A stretch of 64,000 bases of DNA from Actinomycetales bacterium (GTDB taxonomy: Bacteria > Actinomycetota > Actinomycetes > Actinomycetales > Dermatophilaceae). The notes under the pieces were generated by a model that searched no databases, was not told where the DNA came from, and was given only the letters and a program-made list of their open reading frames with translations. The DNA lies in contig JADJVI010000008.1 in assembly GCA_016710645.1 (NCBI GenBank), forward strand, positions 26,225 through 90,224, read 5' to 3'. A program made the position numbers and the translations under genes. Shown here one piece after another: positions 1 through 8,228 of the stretch. The number at the start of each line of letters is the position of its first letter. Within the stretch, counting starts at the first letter, position 1.

Positions 1-1
1 C

Positions 2-733
2 TTCGTCGCGCGCTGGGCGTTCGTGCAGTACAGCGAGGAGGAGAGTGCCCACGAGCGCACGCTGGCCGCCTTCGTTGCCGCTGCTGAAGCGCGAGATCCG
101 TATGCCGCGGGGCACAGCGCCCGGGTCGCCCAGCTCGCCGTATGGACCGGTGAAGCGCTTGGCTTTACCGCGACGGAGACCACAGCGTTGCGGTATGCCG
201 CGATGCTGCACGACGTCGGGTATGTCTCCGTGCCCTCGTCCCTGCATGCCCGGCAAACGCCGACACCGAGCGAATGGGTGGCTATCTCGCGGCACCCCGA
301 CCAGGGGGTCGCGATCCTGCAGGACATCGCGTTCCTGCAGGATTCGCTCGCCGGCATCCGCCATCACCACGAGCGCTTCGACGGCCTGGGCTATCCCGCA
401 GGTTTGCGCGGCCTGGACATTCCGTTGGTGGCCCGCGTGGTCGCGGTCGCCGACGCCTTCGACGCGCTCACGACCGACCATCCCGGCAACCCGGCATACT
501 CCACTAGCGCGGCCTTGGAGGTATTGTCCGCTCGGGCCGGCACCCAGCTGGATCCGGACGTCGTCCGCGCGTTGGCGCGGGCTCTGGAGCGGCACGACGC
601 GCCGCCCCGGGTGCCCGTCGCGCCGCATGACCAGCACCCCGCGCAGACGGTGCGTTTCGACCATGATCACCCCGACTGCAGTGACCACTTCGCGCGGTTG
701 CAGCCCGAGCCGACGCGGAGGGAGCGCGGGTGA
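2..733 (+). CDS. HD-GYP domain protein, 5' end cut by window edge
   Basis: Putative cyclic-di-GMP phosphodiesterase. The frame is open to the left edge (FVARWAF before the first possible GTG at 23), and the equivalent part of the next gene is a membrane domain, so the true N-terminus probably lies outside. Counting from GTG 23, the domain holds the GHS histidine at 31, HD at 63-64, RHP at 91, HHHE at 114-117 and GLGYP at 121-125: a complete HD-GYP metal site. A TATGCCG word encodes the YAA/YAV stretches at 100 and 191. The stop overlaps the GTG of the following paralogue (GTGA), implying translational coupling. Substrate is inferred from the family only. Confidence 0.88.
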   Translation, partial: FVARWAFVQYSEEESAHERTLAAFVAAAEARDPYAAGHSARVAQLAVWTGEALGFTATETTALRYAAMLHDVGYVSVPSSLHARQTPTPSEWVAISRHPDQGVAILQDIAFLQDSLAGIRHHHERFDGLGYPAGLRGLDIPLVARVVAVADAFDALTTDHPGNPAYSTSAALEVLSARAGTQLDPDVVRALARALERHDAPPRVPVAPHDQHPAQTVRFDHDHPDCSDHFARLQPEPTRRERG

Positions 734-2067
734 GGACGGGTCGGGGACCTGCGACTGGCGCTCGAGTGCCGGCCTGGGCCGAGCGCGCCGTCACCGTCTT
801 TGCCGTCGCCATTTGGGTGTCCACGCTGCTGCGCTGGGGCTACCTTTCTCAGCTCCTCGCACAGTGGCCGTTGGTCTTGGCCTTCGGCGCCGTCATCGCG
901 GTCGGCGAGTATTTTCGGTTCACCCTGGAGGAGGGGCGTGAAATCGCCCCCATGTCGCTGGCCGCAGCCATCGGATTCACCCTCACGAGCTTCTGTGGCG
1001 ACATCGATATCCGCGTGATCCCGGCGGCACCGATCCTCGTCGTCACTGGCGTCGCCATGGTCCTCGGATCCCTTCCGCATCTGGCCCGGGGTCGGCGGGT
1101 CGGGGTCGCCGAGATCGCCTCGCGCTTCATCGGGGTGGCCTTCACGGCGACCCTCTTCCGGGTCGTGCCCTTCCTGGAGGACGGATCCCTGGTGCGCGCC
1201 GAACACATCTGGGCGACTGATCGGCCATTGCTGGCCGTCGTCATGACCGTCGTCTCGGCCGTGGGCCTGATGGGCTTTCTGGGCATGTCGGCGCTGGCTT
1301 CCGCGGCCAGACGCCGGCGGGACCTGGGGCAGTCACTGGTAGACGAAGTGCGTTCGGGCGCGGGGCTTAGCCTCGCGCTGAGCACGACCGGAGCTCTCGT
1401 CGCGCTCGCCGAACGGCCACTTGGCGTCATAGCGCTTCCGCTGTTCCTCGTGCCGCTGGTGCTCACCCAGTTCGCGCTGCGCCAGTTCGCGGCGATCCGC
1501 GCCACCGATGCGCAGACCGTCCGGGTGCTTTCCCGGCTCACCGAAGTTGCCGGGTTTACCAGGCCCGGACACAGCGATCGGGTCGCGGCGCTGTGTAACG
1601 ACGTGGGACACGAGTTGGGTCTGTCGGATCGCGAGTTGCGCAGCCTGGAGTATGCCGCCCTGCTACACGACGTGGGGCAGATCGCGCTCACCGCGCCCAT
1701 CCCCGGTGGGGCCACGTTGATGGCCGCTCCGGCGGATCAGCGACAGATCGCCGCAGATGGCGCGGCGATCGTGCGCAAGACCGGAGTCCCCGGCGATGTC
1801 GCCGAAGCCGTGGAGCTGCAAGCCAGCCCGTATCGCCTGGTCCACGAGCAGGGCCAGGCCGTGCCCCTCGTGTCGCGGATCGTCAAGGTCGTCAACGCCT
1901 ACGACGACCTGGTCGGTGGATCGATCGCCCCGGGACGGCGGGAGGCTGCCGTGGAACGCATCCAACTTGGCCTGGGATACGAACACGATCCACGGGTCGT
2001 CGCTGCGCTGGAGCGGGTGCTGGCGCGCCAGTCGACATTGGACGGGCCAGCGCTGCGCGAGCCCTGA
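730..2067 (+). CDS. Membrane protein with degenerate HD domain, paralogue of the upstream gene
   Basis: 445 residues. The N-terminal ~240 residues are hydrophobic and form roughly six or seven membrane segments, like a MASE-type sensor. The C-terminal third aligns by eye with the HD domain upstream: GHSDRV at about 286 and HDVGQ at 313-314 are kept. The region where the neighbour has HHHERFDGLGYP instead reads ASPYRLVHEQG, so the GYP loop and its histidines are missing. I infer a sensor or regulatory partner rather than an active phosphodiesterase. GTG start at 730 overlaps the previous stop. Confidence 0.82.
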   Translation: MRTGRGPATGARVPAWAERAVTVFAVAIWVSTLLRWGYLSQLLAQWPLVLAFGAVIAVGEYFRFTLEEGREIAPMSLAAAIGFTLTSFCGDIDIRVIPAAPILVVTGVAMVLGSLPHLARGRRVGVAEIASRFIGVAFTATLFRVVPFLEDGSLVRAEHIWATDRPLLAVVMTVVSAVGLMGFLGMSALASAARRRRDLGQSLVDEVRSGAGLSLALSTTGALVALAERPLGVIALPLFLVPLVLTQFALRQFAAIRATDAQTVRVLSRLTEVAGFTRPGHSDRVAALCNDVGHELGLSDRELRSLEYAALLHDVGQIALTAPIPGGATLMAAPADQRQIAADGAAIVRKTGVPGDVAEAVELQASPYRLVHEQGQAVPLVSRIVKVVNAYDDLVGGSIAPGRREAAVERIQLGLGYEHDPRVVAALERVLARQSTLDGPALREP

Positions 2068-2151
2068 CCCCGCGCCAGCACGGCAGCAGCGGCGCAACCC
2101 GTGCCGGGTGCGCCGCTGCAGGTTCAGACTACGGTGCCGCTGACCGAAAGG

Positions 2152-2553
2152 TCAGGCCTTCTTGGTCTCCCAGAAGATCTCGGCGATCTGGTCGATCTTG
2201 GCCAACAGGGCGTCGGCCTTGGCGACGTCCCAGTCACCCTTGGTGCCGGCAGCCCCGGCAAGCTTGGTGGCCTCATTGAACAGGGTGTGCAGGTCGGGGT
2301 ACTTCTCGAAGTGCGGGGCCTTGAAGTAGTCGGTCCACAGCACCCAGAGGTGTTCCTTGACCAGGTGGGAGCGCTGCTCCTTGATGATGGTCGCGCGGAT
2401 CTTGAACTCGGGGTCGTCGGACGCGAGCGCCTTCTCGATGGTCGCCTTGACCGACTGGGCCTCGATCCGGGCCTGGGCGGGGTCGTAGACGCCACACGGC
2501 AGGTCGCAGTGGGCGCTGACCTCGACGGTGGGGGCGAAGATGCGCAGTCGCAT
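2152..2553 (-). CDS. sodN: Nickel superoxide dismutase precursor
   Basis: 133-residue precursor of Ni-SOD, which dismutates superoxide to oxygen and peroxide in the cytoplasm. The 14-residue leader MRLRIFAPTVEVSA is followed by the nickel hook HCDLPCG: His15 becomes His1 after cleavage, with Cys16 and Cys20 as ligands, then VYDPAQARIEA as in the family. Mature length would be 119, close to the usual 117. The start ATG at 2553 is preceded by AAGGGA 7 bases upstream; the longer frame to 2637 adds non-family residues and is not used. The processing protease gene sodX lies immediately upstream on the same strand. Confidence 0.96.
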   Translation of the reverse strand: MRLRIFAPTVEVSAHCDLPCGVYDPAQARIEAQSVKATIEKALASDDPEFKIRATIIKEQRSHLVKEHLWVLWTDYFKAPHFEKYPDLHTLFNEATKLAGAAGTKGDWDVAKADALLAKIDQIAEIFWETKKA

Positions 2554-2612
2554 GTGGTGTCCCTTCGTGACGGTGAGTCGGGCCGGCGTCGTACGGTCGC
2601 CGGTTCCCCTCC

Positions 2613-2618
2613 AACCTA
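2613..2618 (-). promoter_or_regulatory. Probable -10 element for sodN
   Basis: On the minus strand the hexamer reads TAGGTT, placed about 60 bases before the sodN start, giving a short leader with an AAGGGA ribosome site. It would let sodN be expressed separately from sodX. No convincing -35 was seen. Inference from sequence only. Confidence 0.4.
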
Positions 2619-2661
2619 CCCCGATCCGGGCCGGCATACCGAGGCAGGCGGACGCGGGCGG

Positions 2662-3015
2662 TCAACGCCGCAGCGCCGCCCGTGCGAGCGTGCGAGGCAG
2701 GCGGGTGACGACCACGCCGAGAACCGCAGCGTCGGGCAGTCCACCGACGACCCAGGAGTCGGTCCCCTCGCGGGGGTTATCGCGCTCCACCCACCATCGC
2801 GTGGGGTCGCCCGGGTCGCTGCCCACCAACCGTTTGACCGCGGTCGGGCGCGGGCCGTCGGGACCCTCGGGAAGGACCACGACCACCAGGCGACCCGGCC
2901 TGGGGCGGGCTCCCCACCGCACAAGCAGCAGATCACCGGCATACAGCGTCGGCTCCATGGAGCGGCCGTGGACGCGCGCCAACCCCCACGGGAGCAGCGG
3001 GCGACCCAACGGCAT
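2662..3015 (-). CDS. sodX: Ni-SOD maturation protease, S24/S26 type
   Basis: 117-residue signal-peptidase-like serine protease expected to remove the SodN leader and free His1 for nickel binding. GRSMEPTL gives nucleophile Ser19, and AVKRLVG supplies the general-base Lys61; the intervening YAGDLLLV is typical of S26 enzymes. No membrane anchor is visible, as for other SodX proteins. Here sodX precedes sodN, whereas the usual actinobacterial order places it after. The ATG lies inside an inverted pair of the GGTATGCCG word (3010-3031); a downstream in-frame start would delete part of the catalytic region, so the ATG is kept. Confidence 0.9.
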   Translation of the reverse strand: MPLGRPLLPWGLARVHGRSMEPTLYAGDLLLVRWGARPRPGRLVVVVLPEGPDGPRPTAVKRLVGSDPGDPTRWWVERDNPREGTDSWVVGGLPDAAVLGVVVTRLPRTLARAALRR

Positions 3016-3031
3016 ACCGGCGGGTATGCCG
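3010..3031. terminator. Inverted GGTATGCCG pair after rmlC, overlapping the sodX start
   Basis: CGGCATACC and GGTATGCCG form perfect 9-bp arms around a 4-base loop. It lies 3 bases beyond the rmlC stop and contains the sodX start codon, so it may end the rmlA-rmlC transcript and also mask sodX initiation in a read-through RNA. No T-run follows. Confidence 0.5.
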
Positions 3032-3033
3032 GG

Positions 3034-3624
3034 TCAGAGAGACCGGCGGTAGGCGAGGACCTCGTCGTAGTCGGGCAACAGCCCCGCCTCACGCGCCTGC
3101 TCCAGGGTGGGCGCCGCGGTGTCCTTCTCGGACAGGATCGGCCGGAAGCCGGGCGGCAGGGCCAGCGCCACAGTGGGGTCGATCGGGGTGATGCCTTTCT
3201 CGGCGACGGGGTTGTACGTCTCCGAGCAGAGGTACATCGCGGTGCCGTCCTCGATGCAGGCCAGGGCGTGGCCGAGGCCTTCGGAGAGGTAGACCGCGCG
3301 GCGGTCGACCGTGTCGAGGCGCACACTGTCCCACTGGCCGAAGGTCGGCGAGCCGACCCGGATGTCGATGATGAAGTCGATAAAGACCCCCGACAAGGCC
3401 GTGACGTACTTCGCCTGCGACGGCGGGACCGACGCGTAGTGGATGCCGCGGACCGCACCCGCGGTGGACACCGAGATGTTGGTCTGCACGACCTGCATGC
3501 GGTGCCCGATGTGTTCAGCCAACTTGTCGGCCCGGAAGCCTTCGGCAAACATGCCGCGTGAGTCGGGGAACTGGCGGGGCGTGATCTCCCAGGCGCCCTC
3601 GATGGACAGGGGTCGGAAGTCCAT
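3034..3624 (-). CDS. rmlC: dTDP-4-dehydrorhamnose 3,5-epimerase
   Basis: 196-residue cupin epimerase of dTDP-L-rhamnose synthesis. RGIHY carries the catalytic His62 and the MYLCSETYNP segment the catalytic tyrosine near 131. The chosen start MDFRPLSIEG at 3624 overlaps the rmlA stop as ATGA; the open frame to 3756 only adds low-complexity residues that run antiparallel to rmlA coding sequence. Co-transcribed with rmlA, which lies upstream on the same strand. Rhamnose is likely used in a wall glycopolymer or linker. Confidence 0.95.
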   Translation of the reverse strand: MDFRPLSIEGAWEITPRQFPDSRGMFAEGFRADKLAEHIGHRMQVVQTNISVSTAGAVRGIHYASVPPSQAKYVTALSGVFIDFIIDIRVGSPTFGQWDSVRLDTVDRRAVYLSEGLGHALACIEDGTAMYLCSETYNPVAEKGITPIDPTVALALPPGFRPILSEKDTAAPTLEQAREAGLLPDYDEVLAYRRSL

Positions 3625-4502
3625 CAGAGGCCGTCCTTCTCGTCGAGCAGTCCTTGCAGGTAGACGCCGTAGCCACTCTTGGCCAGTCGCTCGGCCAGCA
3701 CGCGCAGCTGGTCGTCGTCGATCCACCCATTGCGCCAGGCCAGCTCCTCGACGCAACCGATCTTGTGCCCTTGGCGGGCCTCCACGACGTGGACGAATTG
3801 GCTGGCATCGAGCAGCCCCTGGAAGGTGCCGGTGTCGAACCAGGCGGTGCCGCGCGGCAGGACGGTCACAGTGAGGTCGCCGCGCTGGAGGTAGGCATCG
3901 TTGACGCCGGTGATCTCCAACTCGCCTCGGGCGCTGGGTTTGAGGTCAGCAGCCACCTGCACGACGGAGTTGTCGTAGAAATAGACACCCGGCACCGCGT
4001 AATTCGATTTGGGTCGGGCTGGCTTCTCCTCGATGGAAAGCACCGTGCCGGCCTCGTCGAACTCGACGACGCCATAGTCCTTCGGGTTGGACACGTGGTA
4101 GGCGAAAACGTGTCCGCCGACGATGTCACGGGTGCCTTCGCGTAGCTGCTCCTCCAGCGAGGCGCCGTAGAAGATGTTGTCCCCCAGCACCAGGGCGACC
4201 GAGTCGGACCCGATGAAGTCACGGCCGATGATGAACGCCTGCGCCAGGCCGTCGGGACTGGGTTGCACGGCATACGAGATCTCGATGCCCCATTCCGCGC
4301 CATCGCCGAGCAACCGCTGGAACTGCGCGGAATCGTCGGGGGTGGTGATGATGAGCACCTCCCGGATCCCGGCCTGCATGAGGGTCGAGAGCGGGTAATA
4401 GATCATCGGCTTGTCGTAGACCGGCATGAGCTGCTTGCTGATGCCCTTGGTGATGGGGTGCAGCCGCGTCCCCGACCCCCCGGCCAGAATGATGCCCTTC
4501 AT
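3624..4502 (-). CDS. rmlA: Glucose-1-phosphate thymidylyltransferase
   Basis: 292 residues, full length for RmlA. It joins dTTP and glucose-1-phosphate to dTDP-glucose, the first step of dTDP-rhamnose synthesis. LAGGSGTRLHP (6-16) is the nucleotide loop; KPMIYYPLSTLM (31-42) and LGDNIFYG with metal-binding Asp108 are classic. First gene of the minus-strand rmlA-rmlC pair. A TAGCCT hexamer lies 6 bases upstream of the ATG, suggesting a leaderless mRNA. Confidence 0.97.
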   Translation of the reverse strand: MKGIILAGGSGTRLHPITKGISKQLMPVYDKPMIYYPLSTLMQAGIREVLIITTPDDSAQFQRLLGDGAEWGIEISYAVQPSPDGLAQAFIIGRDFIGSDSVALVLGDNIFYGASLEEQLREGTRDIVGGHVFAYHVSNPKDYGVVEFDEAGTVLSIEEKPARPKSNYAVPGVYFYDNSVVQVAADLKPSARGELEITGVNDAYLQRGDLTVTVLPRGTAWFDTGTFQGLLDASQFVHVVEARQGHKIGCVEELAWRNGWIDDDQLRVLAERLAKSGYGVYLQGLLDEKDGL

Positions 4503-4508
4503 GGCCCC

Positions 4509-4550
4509 AGGCTATCGGGCCGTCGAGACCTGCCACGGTTCCGCTAGCCT
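4509..4550. promoter_or_regulatory. Divergent leaderless-type promoters of rmlA and rmlD
   Basis: TAGCCT occurs on the minus strand at 4509-4514, 6 bases before the rmlA ATG, and on the plus strand at 4545-4550, 8 bases before the rmlD ATG. The placement of identical -10-like boxes implies transcription starts at or near both start codons. No -35 consensus is evident. Confidence 0.5.
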
Positions 4551-4558
4551 CAGGCGTC

Positions 4559-5415
4559 ATGAGGATCCTCGTCACAGGGACCAACGGCATGCTCGGTCAG
4601 GATGTGGTCGCCCAGCTGCGCGGCGTGGGACACGAGGTCACGGCGACCGACTTGCCGGACGTCGACATCACGTCCGCTGCCAGTTGTGCCGATGCGCTGG
4701 CCGGCCATCACGTGGTGGTCAACACGGCGGCATACACGGCTGTCGACCTGGCTGAGGAGCAGGAAGCCCTCGCGTTCCGGATCAATGCGGTCGGGCCCGC
4801 GGTGCTCGCGCGTGCCGCCCGGCAGGCCGGCGCGCGGATGGTGCACCTGTCCACCGACTACGTCTTCGCCGGGGATGCCACCAGCCCGTATGCCGAGGAC
4901 GCACCCTTGGCCCCGCGCTCGGCCTACGGACGGACCAAGGCAGCGGGGGAGTGGGGGGTGCGGGCCGAGTGCCCGGACTCCCTCATCGTTCGCACGGCCT
5001 GGCTCTATGGCCCTGGCGGCCCCAATTTCGTCAAGACCATGGCGGCCCTCGCGGCCCAGCGCGAGACGCTGTCGGTGGTCGATGACCAGCGCGGCCAACC
5101 GACGAGCACCACCGACTTGGCGCGCTTCATCGCCGACCTGCTCGGCCGGGAGGTCCCCCCGGGTGTCTACCACGGCACGAGCGAGGGCGAGACGACGTGG
5201 TTCGGGTTCGCCCAAGCCATCTTCAGCGGCCTCGGTCTCGACCCTGAGCGGGTGCTGCCCACGACCAGCGAGGCGTTCGTGCGGCCCGCGCCGCGTGACC
5301 GGCATACAGCGTTCTGGGGCACGGGCGGACGACCGAGGTGGGGGTCGACCTGCTGCCGCACTGGCAGGAGGCATTGGCAGCGGCGTTGCCCGCAACTGCC
5401 GTGATCCATTCGTGA
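4559..5415 (+). pseudogene. rmlD: dTDP-4-dehydrorhamnose reductase with apparent 3' frameshift
   Basis: Last enzyme of dTDP-L-rhamnose synthesis, an NAD(P)H-dependent SDR. TGTNGMLG (6-13), STD (98-100) and catalytic Tyr123/Lys127 (YGRTK) are intact. In the annotated frame the protein ends at 5404 with 281 residues, but everything after about residue 246 is nonsense. From 5299 the +1 frame encodes PAYSVLGHG, then TTEVGVDLLPHWQEALAA and ends at 5415, exactly the expected RmlD C-terminus. One base missing in the CC run at 5299-5300, beside a GGCATAC word, restores it. Either a sequencing error or a real lesion; if real, C-terminal substrate-binding residues are altered. Confidence 0.85.
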
Positions 5416-5440
5416 CAATCGCGTCCGGCTGACGTAAGGT
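5412..5440 (+). promoter_or_regulatory. Promoter of the secreted peptidase-like gene
   Basis: GTGACA at 5412-5417 and TAAGGT at 5435-5440 are separated by 17 bases, a good sigma-A-type match. The -35 overlaps the restored rmlD stop codon. The expected leader of about 28 bases includes the strong GGGGGGAG ribosome site at 5462-5469. Confidence 0.55.
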
Positions 5441-5475
5441 GCCGGTGATCCACTTCGTCATGGGGGGAGTTGCAC

Positions 5476-6276
5476 GTGTCGACGAGACGGCATGCCGGGC
5501 GCCATCGCGTCCCCGGCCGCCACCGTGCTCCCCAGCCGGTTCGGACGATGCGGTTGCCCGTCGTCGCCCCTGCCCTTGCGATGGGCGTGGTCACCATCAG
5601 CGCCAGTGTCGGCGGGCCGGCAGGAAGCGCGTCCCATGCGCCAGAAGTGCGCCTCGCGGCTGCGACCACCGACTCGAGCCTGCTGGCGCTGACTCTGCGC
5701 CGCGACGACAGCGCTGTGAACGGCGTGAGCCGCGGGGCCGATCGTGCCGCGCGGGTGACGACTACGGCAGCGACGCTCACCACCTCAGTGCCGACGGCGG
5801 CCCCGACGAGCCCTGCCGGCACTGCCGTCCCGCCGGCCCCCGCGGCCGCAGCCTCCGTCCCCACCACCCGGCCGAGTCCGCCGGCCACCTCCGCACCCGC
5901 TCCCGCGCCGACAAGTCCCGGCGTCGACACGACCTCGTATGCCGCTGCTGGCGCCGCCATCGGCCTCGGCCCCGCCGCTCGACGGGCCTATTCGGCCGTG
6001 CGCGCTGCCTTCGGGATCACCTCGATCGGCGGCTACCGCGCCGGTGGCGGAGATCATGGGGCCGGCAAGGCCGTCGATGTCATGGTCTACAGCAACTCGC
6101 CGTTGGGTGATGCCGTGGCGGCCTACGCCATCGCCCACGGTCGGGAGTTGGGGATCAAGTACCTCATCTGGAAACAGCGCATCTACGACCTGGACCGCCC
6201 GGGCTGGCGCGCCATGGCCGACCGCGGGTCGATCACCGCCAACCACTACGACCACGTGCACATCTCGATGCGCTGA
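5476..6276 (+). CDS. Secreted protein with peptidase-like C-terminal domain
   Basis: 266 residues. A basic, hydrophobic N-terminus (PVVAPALAMGVVTISASVGG) looks like a signal peptide, followed by a Pro/Thr/Ala-rich linker to about residue 155. The C-terminal ~110 residues hold GDHGAGKAVDVMV and end in HYDHVHIS, the histidine/aspartate pattern of the ARB_07466-like C-terminal domain, related in layout to LAS/VanY-type zinc peptidases. I infer a wall-associated hydrolase or binding protein; substrate is unknown. GTG 5476 has a ribosome site 6 bases away, whereas TTG 5470 would be too close. Confidence 0.72.
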   Translation: MSTRRHAGRHRVPGRHRAPQPVRTMRLPVVAPALAMGVVTISASVGGPAGSASHAPEVRLAAATTDSSLLALTLRRDDSAVNGVSRGADRAARVTTTAATLTTSVPTAAPTSPAGTAVPPAPAAAASVPTTRPSPPATSAPAPAPTSPGVDTTSYAAAGAAIGLGPAARRAYSAVRAAFGITSIGGYRAGGGDHGAGKAVDVMVYSNSPLGDAVAAYAIAHGRELGIKYLIWKQRIYDLDRPGWRAMADRGSITANHYDHVHISMR

Positions 6277-6342
6277 GCCACGCCAACCCCGGGCCGGTGG
6301 CGGCCGAGGCGTTGGTGTCGCCGAGGCGCAGGCGTGAGGCGA

Positions 6343-6588
6343 CTAGCGCGGCATACCGGACCAGCGCCAGGCACTGGGCGCCGTGCGCGGACCAACTGGG
6401 ACCAACCGGCTCGCCGGCGCAGACCAGTGCGAGGCCGGAGCGCCCCCGCCGCCGCCCTCACCCCCACCGACGGCGGACAGCACCGCGACCAGGATCCCGA
6501 GGTCCTGCGCCGATGGCGAGCCGTGGACGATCCGGATGACCGGAGCGTCCGAGGTGGCAGACGGGTCGGAGGCTGCGTTGCTGCTCAT
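6343..6588 (-). CDS. accE: Acyl-CoA carboxylase epsilon subunit
   Basis: 81 residues. The start of the conserved core, PVIRIVHGSPSAQDLGILVAVL, and the C-terminal SAWRWSGMPR match the small epsilon subunits that stabilise actinobacterial acyl-CoA carboxylases. A Gly-rich linker (GGGEGGGGG) separates the two parts. Its ATG overlaps the stop of the carboxyltransferase gene (ATGA), so both are made together. Same order as accD5-accE5 in mycobacteria. Confidence 0.85.
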   Translation of the reverse strand: MSSNAASDPSATSDAPVIRIVHGSPSAQDLGILVAVLSAVGGGEGGGGGAPASHWSAPASRLVPVGPRTAPSAWRWSGMPR

Positions 6589-8204
6589 AGCGGGATGTTC
6601 CCGTGCTTCTTGGGCGGCAGGCTCTCGCGCTTGGTCTTCAACGCCCGTAGCGCCCGGGTGACGTTCATCCGGGTGTTGCTCGGCGTGATGACCGTGTCGA
6701 TGTAGCCGCGTTCGGCCGCGATGTAGGGGTTGGCCAGGGTCTCTTCGTAGAGCTTGATGAAGTCGGCCCGGGCCGCCTCGACATCACGACCCTCCTCGAC
6801 CGCCTTCTGCAATTCCTTGCGGTAGAGGATGTTGACCGCACCCTGGGCGCCCATGACGGCGATCTGGGCGGTCGGCCAGGCGAGGTTGATGTCGGCACCC
6901 AGGTGCTTGGAGCCCATGACGTCGTAGGCGCCGCCATAGGCCTTGCGAGTGATGACGGTGATCTTGGGGACGGTCGCCTCGGCATACGCGTAGATGAGCT
7001 TGGCGCCGCGGCGGATGATGCCGTTCCACTCCTGGTCGGTGCCCGGGAGGAAGCCCGGCACGTCGACAAAGGTGAGGATCGGCACGTTGAAGGCGTCGCA
7101 GGTGCGCACGAAGCGCGCGGCCTTCTCGGATGCCTCGATGTCCAGGCACCCAGCGAACTGCATGGGCTGGTTGGCGACGATGCCGACCGACTGGCCGTCG
7201 ACCCGCGCGAAGCCGACGACGATATTGGGCGCAAACAGCGCGTGCACCTCGAGGAACTCGCCGTCGTCGACGACATGCTCGATGACCTGGTGCATGTCAT
7301 AGGGCTGGTTGGGCGAGTCGGGGATGCACGTGTCCAGCCAGCGGTCCTCGTCGGTGACGGTGAGGTCGGAGTCGACGTCGAAGGCCGGCGGCTCCTCCAT
7401 GTTGTTGGAGGGCAGGTAGGACAGCAGCGCCTTGACGTATTCGATCGCGTCGTCCTCGTCGGTGCCCATGTAGTGAGCAACACCCGACTTGGTGTTGTGC
7501 GCTCGCGCGCCGCCGAGGTCCTCGAACGCGACCTCCTCACCGGTCACGGTCTTGATGACGTCCGGCCCGGTGATGAACATGTGCGAGGTCTTGTCGACCA
7601 TGACGGTGAAGTCGGTGATCGCGGGGGAGTAGACGGCGCCGCCGGCGCAGGGGCCCATGATGACGCTGATCTGCGGCACGACGCCGGAGTTGCGGACATT
7701 GCGGAAGAAGATCTCGCCATAGAGCCCGAGCGAGACCACGCCCTCCTGGATGCGGGCGCCGCCGGAGTCGTTGAGCCCGATGACCGGACAGCCGATCTTG
7801 GCGGCCCAGTCCATGACCTTGACGATCTTCTCGCCGAAGACCTCGCCCAGCGACCCACCGAAGACCGTGAAGTCCTGGGCGAAGACGGCCACCTGGCGGC
7901 CGTCGATCTGGCCATAGCCGGTGACGACACCGTCGCCATAAGGCCGGTGTTTGTCCTGGCCGAACTGGCTGCTGCGGTGTCGGGCGTATTTGTCCATCTC
8001 GATGAAGGTGCCCTCATCGAGCAGCAGCTCGATCCGCTCGCGGGCGGTCTTCTTGCCCTTGGCGTGCTGCTTCTCGACGGCCACGGTGGACCCGGCGTTG
8101 GCCACTTCGGCCACTCTGCGCTTGAGATCCGCCAGCTTTCCGGCCGTGGTGGACAGGTCAGGAGCGTTCGCTTCCGCGGCGGTGGCGAATCCGTCATTGG
8201 ACAT
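6585..8204 (-). CDS. accD: Acyl-CoA (propionyl-CoA type) carboxylase beta subunit
   Basis: 539 residues, the carboxyltransferase that moves CO2 from biotin to an acyl-CoA, giving methylmalonyl- or malonyl-CoA. GKKTARERIELLLDEGTF, the GPCAGGAVYSPA acyl-CoA oxyanion hole and, in the C-terminal half, the DVPGFLPGTDQEW and AYGGAYDVMGSK biotin-side motifs are all present. Start MSNDGF at 8204; a much longer frame to 9131 runs antisense to birA and is rejected. TATTGT 7 bases before the ATG suggests a leaderless mRNA. The biotinylated alpha subunit is not in the window. Confidence 0.95.
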   Translation of the reverse strand: MSNDGFATAAEANAPDLSTTAGKLADLKRRVAEVANAGSTVAVEKQHAKGKKTARERIELLLDEGTFIEMDKYARHRSSQFGQDKHRPYGDGVVTGYGQIDGRQVAVFAQDFTVFGGSLGEVFGEKIVKVMDWAAKIGCPVIGLNDSGGARIQEGVVSLGLYGEIFFRNVRNSGVVPQISVIMGPCAGGAVYSPAITDFTVMVDKTSHMFITGPDVIKTVTGEEVAFEDLGGARAHNTKSGVAHYMGTDEDDAIEYVKALLSYLPSNNMEEPPAFDVDSDLTVTDEDRWLDTCIPDSPNQPYDMHQVIEHVVDDGEFLEVHALFAPNIVVGFARVDGQSVGIVANQPMQFAGCLDIEASEKAARFVRTCDAFNVPILTFVDVPGFLPGTDQEWNGIIRRGAKLIYAYAEATVPKITVITRKAYGGAYDVMGSKHLGADINLAWPTAQIAVMGAQGAVNILYRKELQKAVEEGRDVEAARADFIKLYEETLANPYIAAERGYIDTVITPSNTRMNVTRALRALKTKRESLPPKKHGNIPL

Positions 8205-8211
8205 GCTGCGA

Positions 8212-8221
8212 ACAATAGCCT
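8212..8221. promoter_or_regulatory. Overlapping divergent -10 boxes of accD and birA
   Basis: TATTGT on the minus strand (8212-8217) precedes accD by 7 bases; TAGCCT on the plus strand (8216-8221) precedes the birA GTG at 8229 by 7 bases. The two hexamers share bases 8216-8217. RNA polymerase could not occupy both at once, so carboxylase and biotin ligase transcription should compete. Confidence 0.5.
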
Positions 8222-8228
8222 TGTCACC

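Noticed and set aside
2101..3561. 486-residue plus-strand open frame
   Set aside because: Antisense to sodN, sodX and rmlC, which have clear family motifs; composition is that of a shadow frame.
6903..8228. Long upstream extension of birA
   Set aside because: Antisense to accD; the BirA family match begins only after 8229.
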